Assembly (NCBI GenBank): GCA_023014485.1
Contig: JAJOZX010002711.1
Location: 58,501 to 122,500 of the forward strand
Source: Bathynomus jamesi
Taxonomy: Eukaryota; Arthropoda; Malacostraca; Isopoda; Cirolanidae
Reading direction: 5' to 3'
DNA: 64,000 bases
A program made the position numbers and the translations under genes. Below the pieces are notes generated by a model that saw only the letters and a program-made list of their open reading frames with translations, was not told the origin of the DNA and made no database searches. The first letter of the stretch is position 1. Every line of letters begins with the position of its first letter. Positions 54,892 to 64,000 of the stretch are shown here, in pieces.

Positions 54892-55592
54892 TGAAGAAGG
54901 TGGTTGTGATCCCGCACGAGGTGTATGCTTCATTACAAAGGCCCCAGACGCGGTTCTAGAACCCCGTAAAAGTAGGCTTAAAAGAATGGAGAGTGAGCTA
55001 CTACTCCTATTAAACAGTGAAAAGGCGCCTGATGAGAAAAGGGTTTTGTATCAAGAGGCTTTGCAGAAATTTCTTCACGAGTACGAAGATTATAAACATC
55101 CTACAGAGCTCCCCGTGAGGCACAGCTCGAGTAGCGTTGAGCATAGTGACACAGGGCCTGAGCAACCAAAGAGTAGCGGAACACAGCACATCATGTGAAC
55201 ATACATTGAGGAATAAAGGGTTAAGTCTTTATAACCTATTGAGTGAGGACCCTATCATACAGTGGGGCGACACAGGCGAGGTCATTGTTGATGGAACAAG
55301 GGTACAGGGGTCCAATATCGTTGATATTGTTCACGATCTGGTGAGAAAGTGGGACAGGCCTTCACCAACAGGATGGAGACATATTAAGGCAAGACTACAG
55401 CAAATAAATGTCCCCAAAACATTGATAGGTAATCTGAATAGGTTAAAAGACTTGGAGCATGCATCGCACGTGTCACAACTGAGTACACCTTCACCCACAA
55501 CAGCTGCAGTGTCTCTGAAGAGAAGAAAGAAGAGAGTAGAAGGCCAACCTTATCCACGTGCCTCTAAAATACGCAAATGGCTAACGTATTAA
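54891..55592 (+). pseudogene. Polinton conserved protein 'PX', copy B
   Basis: MKKVVVIPHEVYASLQ opens at 54,891; a ~10-bp loss near 54,940 shifts frame. Then RMESELLLLLNSEKAPDEK, YQEALQKFLHEYEDYKHP; another break near 55,190; then HTLRNKGLSLYNLLSEDPII, GEVIVDGTRVQGSNIVDIV, DRPSPTGWRHIKARLQQINV and LKRRKKRVEGQPYPRASKI. A 2-bp insertion near 55,585 relative to copy A creates the stop that separates it from integrase. About 230 residues. No enzyme motif seen; N-terminal half predicted helical. Confidence 0.62.
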
Positions 55593-56634
55593 GTAAGCAC
55601 TATTATGACATTTCTAGCCCAGCATCCTATGGTGGCGTTAATAGACTGTACAGAGGTACTTATGGCGTAAGGAAAAAGGATGTTGAGAGATTTTTGCGTG
55701 CCCAGGATGCTTACACACTTCATAAACCGGTGAGAAAAAGGTTTAAAACAGCCAAGACAACAGCCTCGGATTGATTCTATTTGGCAGGCAGATTTAACAG
55801 ACATGCAAAGATATTCGGTGTACAACGATGGTTACCGCTACATCCTATTCATAATAGATGTATTCTCTAGATACCTGTGGTTAGTTCCCCTGAAAAATAA
55901 ATCGCCTGAAACAGTCGCTAAAGCAACCAAAACACTGATGTTGAAAGAAAACAGGATTCCAGGCTATTTTTGTACGGACATGGGGAAAGAATTTATAGGG
56001 CGTGCTTTTCAGAACATGTTGTCAGAGTTTAATATCAGCTATTACACTTCCAACTCTATACATAAAGCATCTTTAGCTGAAAGAGTTCAACGTACCATAA
56101 AGGAACGCATGCACCGTTATTTTACACATAAAAGCACGCTCAGATATATAAACGTTCTCGAATCATTGGCTTCATCCTACAACCGCTCACACCACCGTAC
56201 GATCGGTACAACGCCTAACGATGTTTTAGAAAGAGGCAGGCGACCGAGAAGTGATGGACCGCCACCACCACCACCACAATCTGTGCGTTTCAAAATCAAT
56301 GATTATGTAAGGTTGTCACGTTCGGGAAATAAATTCGCGAAGGGTTTTGAGCAAGGATGGACACGCGAGATTTTTAAAGTTAGAGCTATGAGGCCTAAAG
56401 GCGAGATAATGATGTATTACGTTGAAGATTTGAACGGGGAAGAAATCTCGGGGTTTTACCGCGAGGAACTTCAGAAAGTGGCATTTAATTTAGGAAAAAA
56501 CGTGTTTAAAATTGAGAAAATTTTAGGAGCAAAGGCGCAGGAAAGAAGAAGATGTACCTGGTGAAGTGGTTAGGTATCCAGAAAGCTTCAATACCTATAT
56601 AAAAGCCGATGCAGTCATCATGAAGCTTAATTAG
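55577..56634 (+). pseudogene. Polinton integrase with chromodomain, copy B
   Basis: YYDISSPASYGGVNRLYRGT, VRKKDVERFLRAQDAYTLHK; a 1-bp change near 55,768 shifts into the core frame (55,774-56,564). Catalytic residues: D in ADLTDMQRYSVYNDGYRY (about 55,793), D in YFCTDMGKEFIGRAF (about 55,980), E in SLAERVQRTIKERMHRY (about 56,080). A proline run and DYVRLSRSGNKFAKGFEQGW follow. The chromodomain (MYLVKW) is split by a frame change at about 56,540; stop TAG at 56,634. Uninterrupted at the foldback site, so it serves as the empty site for copy A. Confidence 0.85.
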
Positions 56635-56642
56635 TATGCAGC

Positions 56643-57510
56643 ATGGCCCCCAACCATTTCTACGTCACACTCCCGTCCTCCTCATCCCTGTCTATGCACC
56701 CTAACAACACATTAGCCAACTTTGTAACAGAACTCCATGGGCCCATTGATTTGGGTCGTGATTCGTATGAGGTGGGGGTATGTGAAATTCAGCTGGACAC
56801 CGTCTTTTTAAATATTATTATAAAGACGCCGTTTTTACAATTCTTAGAAACTGTGACGAGTGCGCCAAAGCCGGCGGGGTAACTCGGGACGAAACTATAC
56901 GCATCGCCCGGACTAAGGTCGCACAGTTTTTCAGTACAAGTGTGACACTAGGCCCGGGTCGCTATGGTTCGGTTGAAGATGTTGTGAGAGACTTAAACAT
57001 ATGTTTAAAAAACTCGACCTTACGAATGATTTAATATACGAAATCGTAAACAGAGGAGGCGCTGCACATACTCTAATGCTAAAATCAAAGGCTAATAGAA
57101 ATCTTAAAGACGGAAGAGTATTCAAAATTATAACCGAGGGGCGTTATCGAGCAGCCTTCCAAAGAGACACCTATCACGTGGTACCGGATAACTTGTCCCG
57201 CTTAATGTATCAGCTGAAGATGGAGAAAATGGCTGAAGGCCCTGAGCCGCCAGAAATGTGCTATATTTATAGCAATATAGTAGAACACCAATTTGTTGGG
57301 GACACCCAGGCACGACTGTTGCGCGTAGCGCACATGCCCAACCATAGAGGACGGAGCTTGAGTATTACATATGACAGACCCCATTATGTGATTGTCTCAA
57401 CTAATCTAATAACTAATATCTCAATATATATAAGAACGGTGGAGGGTAAAAATTTCCATTCGGTGACGGGCTTGACAGTGAAGCTGCACTTTCGCCGCAC
57501 TGAGTTATAA
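56643..57510 (+). pseudogene. Penton-like minor capsid protein, copy B
   Basis: ATG intact at 56,643: MAPNHFYVTLPSSSSLSMHP, NNTLANFVTELHGPIDLG, SYEVGVCEIQL. A break near 56,870-57,000 separates it from the second frame: EIVNRGGAAHTLMLKSKAN, YRAAFQRDTYHVVPDNLSRL, YSNIVEHQFVGDTQARLLRV, YDRPHYVIVSTNLITNISIY. Ends LHFRRTEL with TAA overlapping the next ATG. About 285 residues. Expected vertex (penton) role. Confidence 0.75.
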
Positions 57511-57858
57511 TGGTCAGAAAACCATTCACGGTGTACCGGGGTGAGATATCAGCGCGGCAGCGGCCTTGGGGCCATTTTTTCATCCATACTGCGCACAGCT
57601 GTACCACTATTGAAGAGGGGGGCCAGGTACCTTGGTAGGAAGGCTTTACAAACAGGGTTTAACGCGGCAGAAGAAATGCTCGCAGGTACTAAACCTAAAG
57701 AAGCTCTAAAAAAACATTTAAGGCGTACGCGGGATGAAATCATCAAAGATGCGAAGAGGAAAATGCGTGGCGGAGGAAAGAAGAAGAAGGGGTTGCCAAC
57801 ACATGATGTAAAGAAGAGGGCTGCTAGGAGAAGAAGGGAGTGCCATCACGTGGTGTAA
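57510..57858 (+). pseudogene. Small basic pX/pVI-like protein, copy B
   Basis: MVRKPFTVYRG at 57,510, a 2-bp loss near 57,545, then GLGAIFSSILRTAVPLLKRG, RYLGRKALQTGFNAAEEMLA and a basic tail (RTRDEIIKDAKRKMRGGGKK, KKRAARRRRE). Amphipathic helix plus Arg/Lys tail suggests a DNA- or membrane-interacting virion component. Function by resemblance only. Confidence 0.55.
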
Positions 57859-58053
57859 AGAAGAAGAAGAGAGCTGTTATGAAGAAGGAATCACGTGGTG
57901 TTAAACGTAAAAGGGCTGCAAAAAGAAGTGTTCTAAGCGTATGAAACCTATGGTTGATCATTTTTTTAACTGATATAAACTGAGGAAGCTAGTCTCACGA
58001 ATCATAGATTGTTTAACAGTCGTCGCGGGAGGTGGCACTGTTTCTAACTCACC
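57859..58053. promoter_or_regulatory. Gap upstream of capsid gene, copy B
   Basis: 195 bp. The first part still looks like a degraded basic tail (aagaagaag runs); the remainder is the same non-coding segment as in copy A. Possible promoter for capsid and protease; no motif assigned. Confidence 0.25.
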
Positions 58054-59355
58054 ATGGCACGTTTCATTCATCCTTGCAGTTCACAGTGCTGTAAATCGGA
58101 GCTATCCCTCTTTGATATGCCTCCAACCCAGGTATCTATTGAGCACAGTGACTTTATTACAATTAACCCTTTAAACACGATTAGTTCACCCAGTGCCCCT
58201 ATAGAATTCGTGATACCCAGCTCAGGCCAATACTTTTTTGATCCGGGCTGTATGGACATGTATACTAAACTACGCATAGCTCATTCTGACGGAACGGACT
58301 GCGATGATAATTATGCTGCATACCCCGAAACAAACTTTCTGCACACCATATTCAGCCAGTGTGACGTATATTTAAATCAGACTAACATCTCAGCAGGCAC
58401 GGGGTATTACCACCTACGATCGTATCTGGAAAATGTCCTCAACTTTTCAAAAGAAGCGAAGGATACCTTTTTATCTGCCGAGGGGTATTACCACACTAAA
58501 GATGAAGATGGAATAAAGGATAAATTTAAAAATTCTAAAAAAAAGATATATGAATGTTTTGGACGCTTGCACACGGATTTTACATTCCAGGAGAAGTTAC
58601 TTATGAACGGCGTTGATATGAAATTGAAACTTACCCGCACGAGCCCTGAGATCTGTATAAATCTGGGCGCTGACCAAGAAGAAAGCGCGAAACCTGTTGT
58701 GATCCATATCATGGAGGCATATTTGCGTATACGCCGAGTGAAGCTAAGTTCCGCGAAACATATAGAAATTGAGAAAGAACTGTTACACACCACAGTGAAA
58801 TACCCAATTAACAGGGTACAGATCAAACTGTACACGATCCCCACAGGATTGGCATCGAAACAGATAGAAAACATCGCTCTTGGAGTACTGCCTAAAAGGA
58901 TTTTAATTGGGATGCAAGACCACGCTTCGACGAATGGGGATTATAAAAAGAGTGCCTTGAAGTTTGAAAATTTTGGACTTAAAAATATCACTTTATATAT
59001 CAATGGCGTCGCATTGGGTGGGACAATGAATATGGACTACTCGTCAGATGCTGTGTTCCCGCTCTGCGCGAGAGCATACAGCGGTTTAGCCCATAACACA
59101 GGGGTGTGTGACGAACTCGGAATCGGCCTAACACAGAAAGAATTTGTGGAACAGTTTAACATTTATTCATTTGACCTTACGCCTGACTTAACCGCGGGGG
59201 TAAACACCCATTTAAACGCCCAGCAGACCGGTACGGTGGCAGTACGTTTGGATTTCGCCAAGCCTACAGACGCGCCTATTAGTGTACTAATGTATCTAGA
59301 AACACAGGCCCTAATAGAGATGGATCGTTTCCGTAATATAAGCACAGATTTTTAA
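58054..59355 (+). CDS. Polinton major capsid protein, intact reading frame
   Basis: 433-residue frame with no break, the only full-length Polinton gene here. Starts MARFIHPCSSQCCKSELSLF (shared with copy A). Blocks: residues ~60-75 MDMYTKLRIAHSDGTDCDD, ~90-105 ETNFLHTIFSQCDVYLNQTN, ~115-130 GYYHLRSYLENVLNFSKEAK, ~210 GADQEESAKPVVIHIMEAYL, ~320-340 KNITLYINGVALGGTM, ~375-395 EQFNIYSFDLTPDL. Length and blocks fit the double-jelly-roll capsid of Polintons (F54H12.2-like family). It is followed at once by the protease ATG. Expression unproven. Confidence 0.82.
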   Translation: MARFIHPCSSQCCKSELSLFDMPPTQVSIEHSDFITINPLNTISSPSAPIEFVIPSSGQYFFDPGCMDMYTKLRIAHSDGTDCDDNYAAYPETNFLHTIFSQCDVYLNQTNISAGTGYYHLRSYLENVLNFSKEAKDTFLSAEGYYHTKDEDGIKDKFKNSKKKIYECFGRLHTDFTFQEKLLMNGVDMKLKLTRTSPEICINLGADQEESAKPVVIHIMEAYLRIRRVKLSSAKHIEIEKELLHTTVKYPINRVQIKLYTIPTGLASKQIENIALGVLPKRILIGMQDHASTNGDYKKSALKFENFGLKNITLYINGVALGGTMNMDYSSDAVFPLCARAYSGLAHNTGVCDELGIGLTQKEFVEQFNIYSFDLTPDLTAGVNTHLNAQQTGTVAVRLDFAKPTDAPISVLMYLETQALIEMDRFRNISTDF

Positions 59356-59356
59356 A

Positions 59357-59644
59357 ATGGATGCAAATACCCTCAAGAGAGTGGTGAAAAGTGACTGTTT
59401 CGCGCGTTCCAAATTTATTGGGGTCTTTGCAAAGAACGAAATATTGATGCCACCTAGCACGAGAAGCTGGCACGGTGCCATCGTTAACACCGACATTGTG
59501 GGTGGCGCGGGAATTCACTGGTTTGCTATTTATTTTAAAACTAAGGAAATACTATACTACTTCGATTCACAAAGAGATGGCAATCATTCCCTGCCGAGAT
59601 GTATTTCTGATTCCACATTAAACTGTAGGTCTAGTGTGGTGTGA
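59357..59644 (+). pseudogene. Polinton cysteine protease, C-terminally truncated
   Basis: MDANTLKRVVKSDCFARSKF, IGVFAKNEILMPPSTRSWHG, then NTDIVGGAGIHWFAIYF with the catalytic His intact (about 59,511-59,525) and YYFDSQ. From about 59,570 the protein runs into a satellite unit and stops at 59,644. The catalytic Cys region (TCRLYC in copy A) is lost. So copy A has the Cys end but a frameshift, and copy B the intact His end. Confidence 0.75.
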
Positions 59645-60480
59645 AAACCTTAATCTTTGTTAAAATGGGTAATTCGGTGGGTTGATGTGAAAGAGATGGC
59701 AATCTTTCCCTGCCGAGATGTATTTATGATTCCACATTAAACTGTAGGTCTAGTGTGGTGTGAAAACCTTAATCTTTGTTAAAATGAGTAATTCGGTGGG
59801 TTGCTGTGAAAGAGATGGCAATCATTCCCTGCCGAGATGTATTTCTGATTCCACATTGAATTGTAGGTCTAGTGTGGTGTGAAAACCTTAATCTTTGTTA
59901 AAATGAGTAATTCGGTGGGTTGATGTGAAAGAGATGGCAATCACTCCCTGTCGAGATGTATTTCTGATTCCACATTAAACTGTAGGTCTAGTGTGGAATG
60001 AAAACCTTAATCTTTGTTAAAATGAGTAATTCGGTGGGTTGATGTGAAAGAGATGGCAATCATTCCCTGCCGAGATGTATTTCTGATTCCACATTGAATT
60101 GTAGGTCTATTGTGGTGTGAAAACCTTAATCTTTGTTAAAATGAGTAATTCGGTGGGTTGATGTGAAAGAGATGGCAATCACTCCCTGCCGAGATGTATT
60201 TCTGATTCCACATTAAACTGTAGGTCTAGTGTGGTGTGAAAACCTTAATCTTTGTTAAAATGAGTAATTCGGTGGGTTGATGTGAAAGACATGGCAATCA
60301 CTCTCTGCCGAGGTGTATTTCTAATTCCACGTTAAACTGTAGTTCTAGTGTGGTGTGAAAACCTTAATCTTTGTTAAAATGAGTAATTCGGTGGGTTGAT
60401 ATGAAAGACATGGCAATCATTCCCTGCCAAGATGTATTTCTGATTCCACATTAAACTGTAGGTCTAGTGCGGTGTGAAAC
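59570..60480. repeat. ~119-bp tandem satellite array
   Basis: About 7.7 units, beginning agagatggcaatcattccct and ending aattcggtgggttgatgtga, at about 59,571, 59,690, 59,809, 59,928, 60,047, 60,166, 60,285 and 60,404. Units differ by only a few bases. The first unit is fused to the protease reading frame. Confidence 0.93.
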
Positions 60481-60489
60481 GCAAACTGG

Positions 60490-61219
60490 CAGTTCAGCAT
60501 TCTATTGGTTGATGAATTAAATACATTGCGCTATCTGGCAACTCAGCCTTCTATTGGCTGATGAATTAAATACATGGCGCTATCTGGCAACTCAGCCAAC
60601 TGGCTGTTTGGGACTCTATAAAAGGCGGTGTATGGCAGAAGACTCTCATAAGAGCTCGGGCAGCCGCCCGAGCAAGGACCTCTGGTCCTTTCTTTTTAAT
60701 GGCCCTTTGGGTGGTGAGGAAACCCCTTACCTCCCAGAGAGGCCTCTTAGGTTAGATATACCCCTTTGGGGGGGGGGTTCAACTTGGGGGAGAACTCCGC
60801 TTCCAAGTTGCATATCTCTCTTCCTCTCTCTCTCTCTCTTTCTGGCCCTTTGGGGGGAATAGCTTGGGGGCGAACTCCGCCTCCAAGTTGCATGCCTCTT
60901 GCAACCCCATTTTGAGTTGGCAACAAAGGCCTCTACTCTCTCTCTCTCTCTCTTTCTGGCCCTTTGGGGGAGAACTCCGCCTCCAAGTTGCATGCCTCTT
61001 GCAACCCCATTTTGGGGTTGGCAACAAAGGCCTGTACTCTCTCTCTCTCTTTCTTTTTTTCCCAACAAAGGGGGGCGGGGCTTAGCAACTAGAGAGGTGG
61101 GGGTTGGTGGCACTCTTGCAACAAAGGGGGGTGGGGTTTGGCACTTTTGCAATATTACGTCATCACTCTTGCAACATTACGTAGCATTTCTGCACTCTCC
61201 CTTTTTAACACAAACTACT
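60490..61219. repeat. Right terminal inverted repeat of Polinton B
   Basis: Complementary to 41,530-42,450 but shorter: two-three ~40-bp ctatctggcaactcagcc units, agaactccgc(c/t)tccaagttgc units with (CT)n, gcaacaaaggggggtggggt, and the terminal gcactctccctttttaacac ending ACTACT. ORFs here are repeat artefacts. Confidence 0.88.
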
Positions 61220-61514
61220 AACCCGAAAGCTGAGAGTATCCCATCAGAAAATGTTTTAGGTAATGTAGGATGATGTAATTTCTGCTCCTGACACGTTCAA
61301 ACCTGTCGTAACATGTCAATTTTCCTTCTGTGTTGTCTGTCATAGAGGGTTACTTGCAGTTATGAGTCATTCAGTCTGCCGCCAGCTGCATCGTGGTGCG
61401 CGTCTGTTCATGTGCAGTGAAGTTTGATTTTAGTTTATTTTCCATTAACCTAATTTTTTAATTATGCATGTGTTACACAAAATAGCGCCTTTAAGGGAAA
61501 ATGGTTAATTTGAA
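61220..61514. other. Flank of Polinton B
   Basis: Starts with the 6-bp target duplication AACCCG. No gene seen. Confidence 0.5.
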
Positions 61515-62347
61515 ATGTCGCGTAAATGTGTGAACAATCCTAATAATTTCTGTTGTGTGTCCAATGATTACGTGATATAAGATCATAAAAAACATTATTC
61601 CCTTGATTAAAAAAGCTTTTGAGTTCTACTTCGGCTGCAAAATCGGGGATCAAGATAAAGTCTGGGTTCCCCATATATGCTGTGCGCGTTATGCTGTGAC
61701 CCTCAGGGATTGGTTAAAAGGTACGAGTACCTCTATGCCATTTGCAGTCCCCATGATTTGGAGAGAGCAAAAAGATCACTTCAGAGATTGTTATTTTTGT
61801 TTAACTGAGGCCACTGGTTTTTCCTCAAAAAATAAGAAGAAAATTGAATACCCGAATCCGCCTTCCGCAATGCGACCAGTAGTACATTGTGGAACTCTAC
61901 CAGCTCCTGAGTCCCCTGAATCGTGGAACTTAAACGATGATGATGAACCTGCTGAAAATATGCCTACGTAATTGTCAGATAAGGCTGAAGAGTATCGACA
62001 AACTCAAGAAAAAGAGCCTCACTTGATAACTCAACCTGAGCTTAATGATTTGGTTCGAGATTTGAATTTATCGAAAAATCACTTTTAGGGTTCAGATTAC
62101 AAGGATGGAACTTGCTTGCAAACGATACCGTATCCGTTTTCCGCAAACGCCAAAAAATATATCAGAATACTTTTCTATGACTGGTGATTATAGTTTGATA
62201 ATGGCCCTAAAACACGATCATAAACCTTTAGAATGGCGACTTTTCAACGAGTCGTCAAAACTTAGTTTGAAGGCTGTCCTGTTGCATACTGGAAATATCT
62301 ATCCTTCAGTTCCTATTGGACATGCTGTCCATATGAAAGTCGTATGA
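61515..62347 (+). pseudogene. Remnant of CACTA-type transposase family (second member)
   Basis: ATG at 61,515 (MSRKCVNNPNNFC). Frame change, then FEFYFGCKIGDQDKVWVPHI, MPFAVPMIWREQKDHFRDCY (61,603-61,971), stops, and LEWRLFNESSKLSLKAVLLH with PSVPIGHAVHM (about 62,230-62,340). Each block aligns with the element in Polinton A (20,796-22,463). It is truncated after ~62,347 and no termini were found. Confidence 0.75.
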
Positions 62348-62461
62348 AAATATGAAATTTCTCCTGAATAAAATAAATTACAAGGGATACAACTGGCTTA
62401 TCTGTGTGAGTAGTATACCCGCAAGAAGGGAGACAGAGAATGGATCAATTTGAAAATTTCC

Positions 62462-62735
62462 ACCCCTCACCGTCCTTCATGGTGGTCCTCCACCGTCCTT
62501 CATGGCGGTCCTCCATCGTCCTTCATGGAGGTCCTCCACCGTCCTTCATGGCGGTCCCTCCTTTATGAGGTGTCCTTCATGGTCCTTCAAAAAAAAAAAA
62601 AAGGGGAAAAAAAGGAAAAAAAAAAGAGGGGAAAAAAGAGGGGAAAAAAAAAGGAGGATTCGTCTTCACCAAAAAAAATAAATAAATAAAAAAATAAGAG
62701 GCGAAAAAAAGAGGGGGAAAAAAATGAAGAAAGGA
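62462..62735. repeat. Minisatellite followed by purine tract
   Basis: Five or more ~23-bp units containing ccgtccttcatgg at 62,464-62,585, then about 145 bp of almost pure A/G (62,588-62,735). ORFs across it are low-complexity artefacts. Confidence 0.9.
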
Positions 62736-63609
62736 CTGAGCCTCGCCTTCCTCCTTCAAAAAGTTCTTTCATGAGGCAAACAAGAACAAACATGCAAATA
62801 CATACATACATTCAAGTACTTTCTGTTCAGGCAAATTCCGCCAGACAGTAGAAATGAAAACGAATATCTGAAAGGTTTTAATAAGCCTAAACAGATTGCG
62901 CATGAACACATCCAACTTTCGTCTGTTAACAAATTGCGAACAATACATGAATCAAAATCAGACTGAACATATTTTAAACCGAATACAAGTTCTTTGTTTA
63001 ATATCTGTATTATGAAAAATAAAATGAATATTTAATATTTTAATTTAAATAATTTAATTTCTCTCTTTTTTAAGGGAAACTGGCTTATTTTCAAACGAGA
63101 TGACCTTCAAATACAATATATACTTATAGTACATGCATATTTGTTTATTTACTTTTAAATATGTAGTTTTCTGTTATTTACATCGCTATATACCATTACA
63201 TTCACTTTCACATGCCATCTTCTGGTATATGAATTAATAATTTTACCGTTCATCAAATTTCGTTATAAAATTACATGTGTTAAAAGAACAAGTTGCGTAA
63301 CGATGCTTTAAACTAAATCACCAAAGTTGTTTTCCTCCTCTAAACATCCACTTAAATATTATTACTAATATTGATTTATTGTTATATTACATATATATAT
63401 GTACACGTGTTAAGAGTATTTAAAATAAATATATTGATTTCAATTCCCTTCGTAATAAAAGCATCTGGCAACTGTACCCCCAATCTTGCCATATTTCTCT
63501 CACAGTAACTGTCTTCAGAGTAGTTAAGTTTAACTTTCTTTTATCGACTATTAGTTGCTACTAATCTTGTTATTATTATTATTATTATCATTGTTTTATT
63601 TATATATAT

Positions 63610-63653
<44 letters not shown>

Positions 63654-64000
63654 CATCCAAATAAGTAGGTTCGGGTAAAAAACTTTCTTATTAGGTGCAA
63701 TTAAAGAAAACGGGGTGTCGAATTTGTGGGGGTTGGCAATTTTAATTAGATTCAGTATTAAAAATAAGCAACTAGGTGTTATAAATTTATAATATAAATA
63801 AATAAGTAAATAAATAAGTATTATTAATATTTAAAACATGTATTACAATGTTAAACAATATTAATGGACAATATTAAGCAATATTAGTGGACGTTAGTCC
63901 TAGATTTTGTTAGTATGCCAATATTAATCGGGGTTTCAGCTTCGTTTTAAACAAATTTACATTCACAATATTTTTTATATCGGCATGAAAATGGGTAGTT
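62736..64000. other. AT-rich intergenic DNA
   Basis: (TA)n at about 63,600-63,652. No gene, RNA or transposon end seen. Confidence 0.6.

Larger units (their letters stand above)
41530..61219 (+). mobile_element. Polinton/Maverick copy B (both termini present)
   Basis: Starts AGTAGTATAGTGACAAAAAG at 41,530 and ends in the inverted form ...ACTACT at 61,219, with tttttccc/gggagagtgcag inner blocks matching. Flanks are AACCTG (41,524-41,529) and AACCCG (61,220-61,225), a 6-bp duplication with one mismatch. AG-start termini, ~0.7-0.9 kb inverted repeats and 6-bp duplications are Polinton hallmarks. Gene order: gamma, beta, alpha, polymerase (minus), then ATPase, small ORF, PX, integrase, penton, pX-like, capsid, protease (plus). 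Two transposons and a satellite array are inserted. Confidence 0.92.

Noticed and set aside
59570..60480. CRISPR-like repeat array
   Set aside because: Units are directly tandem with no unique spacers, in a eukaryotic context; it is a satellite.
62577..62811. Phe/Lys-rich ORFs
   Set aside because: Translations of a purine/pyrimidine tract.

Overview
The window is eukaryotic, transposon-dense, intron-style DNA with no clear intact host gene. Long (TA)n, (GT)n, (GA)n and (ATT)n tracts, Penelope-like retroelements with GIY-YIG domains, Polinton/Maverick elements, Tc1/mariner, MULE (FLYWCH) and other DNA transposons point to an invertebrate, most likely an arthropod; a decapod-like genome would fit the microsatellite load, but that is only a guess. 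Almost every coding region is a pseudogene with frameshifts, so most genes were read by comparing the paralogous copies inside the window.

Layout. 1-6.9 kb: two Penelope-like elements (PLEs), each a head-to-head inverted dimer, followed by PLE tail sequences with hammerhead-like cores. 7.3-7.9 kb: a MULE transposase C-terminus joined to a mariner fragment. 7.9-10.5 kb: a decayed APE-type LINE (minus). 10.7-13.8 kb: a DDE-type transposon with TAGCGTG termini. 14.2-14.7 kb: a MITE and one exon-like ORF.

14.7-36.75 kb: Polinton copy A. Its left terminus is missing. Minus strand: protease, major capsid, pX-like basic protein, penton-like minor capsid, integrase with chromodomain, a conserved protein of unknown function (here 'PX'), a small GG-hydrophobic-tail protein and the packaging ATPase. 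Plus strand, diverging: protein-primed DNA polymerase B and three uncharacterised genes (alpha, beta, gamma). Copy A carries a MULE foldback in integrase (18,658-19,661), a CACTA-type element in PX (20,421-22,969), a mariner MITE between ATPase and polymerase, and near the right end a mariner that contains a hAT-like MITE that contains another transposon.

36.75-41.5 kb: LINE, mariner and PLE scraps in AT-rich DNA. 41,530-61,219: Polinton copy B, in the opposite orientation, with both terminal inverted repeats (AGTAGT ends) and a near-perfect 6-bp target duplication (AACCTG/AACCCG). It carries a Tc1 element in gene beta (43,621-44,740), a TAGGGTG-ended transposon in gene alpha (46,020-49,276), and a ~119-bp satellite array that replaces the protease C-terminus. 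61.5-62.35 kb: a remnant of the same transposase family as the CACTA-type element. The rest is AT-rich with simple repeats.

How it fits together. The two Polintons encode the same virion-plus-replication gene set seen in Polinton/adintovirus-like elements: protein-primed polymerase and integrase for replication and integration; ATPase, protease, double-jelly-roll capsid, penton and pX-like protein for a particle. The capsid-side genes are packed with overlapping stop/start codons. Neither copy is intact. Because each copy is the empty site for insertions in the other, the borders and target duplications of most nested elements can be read directly from this window.
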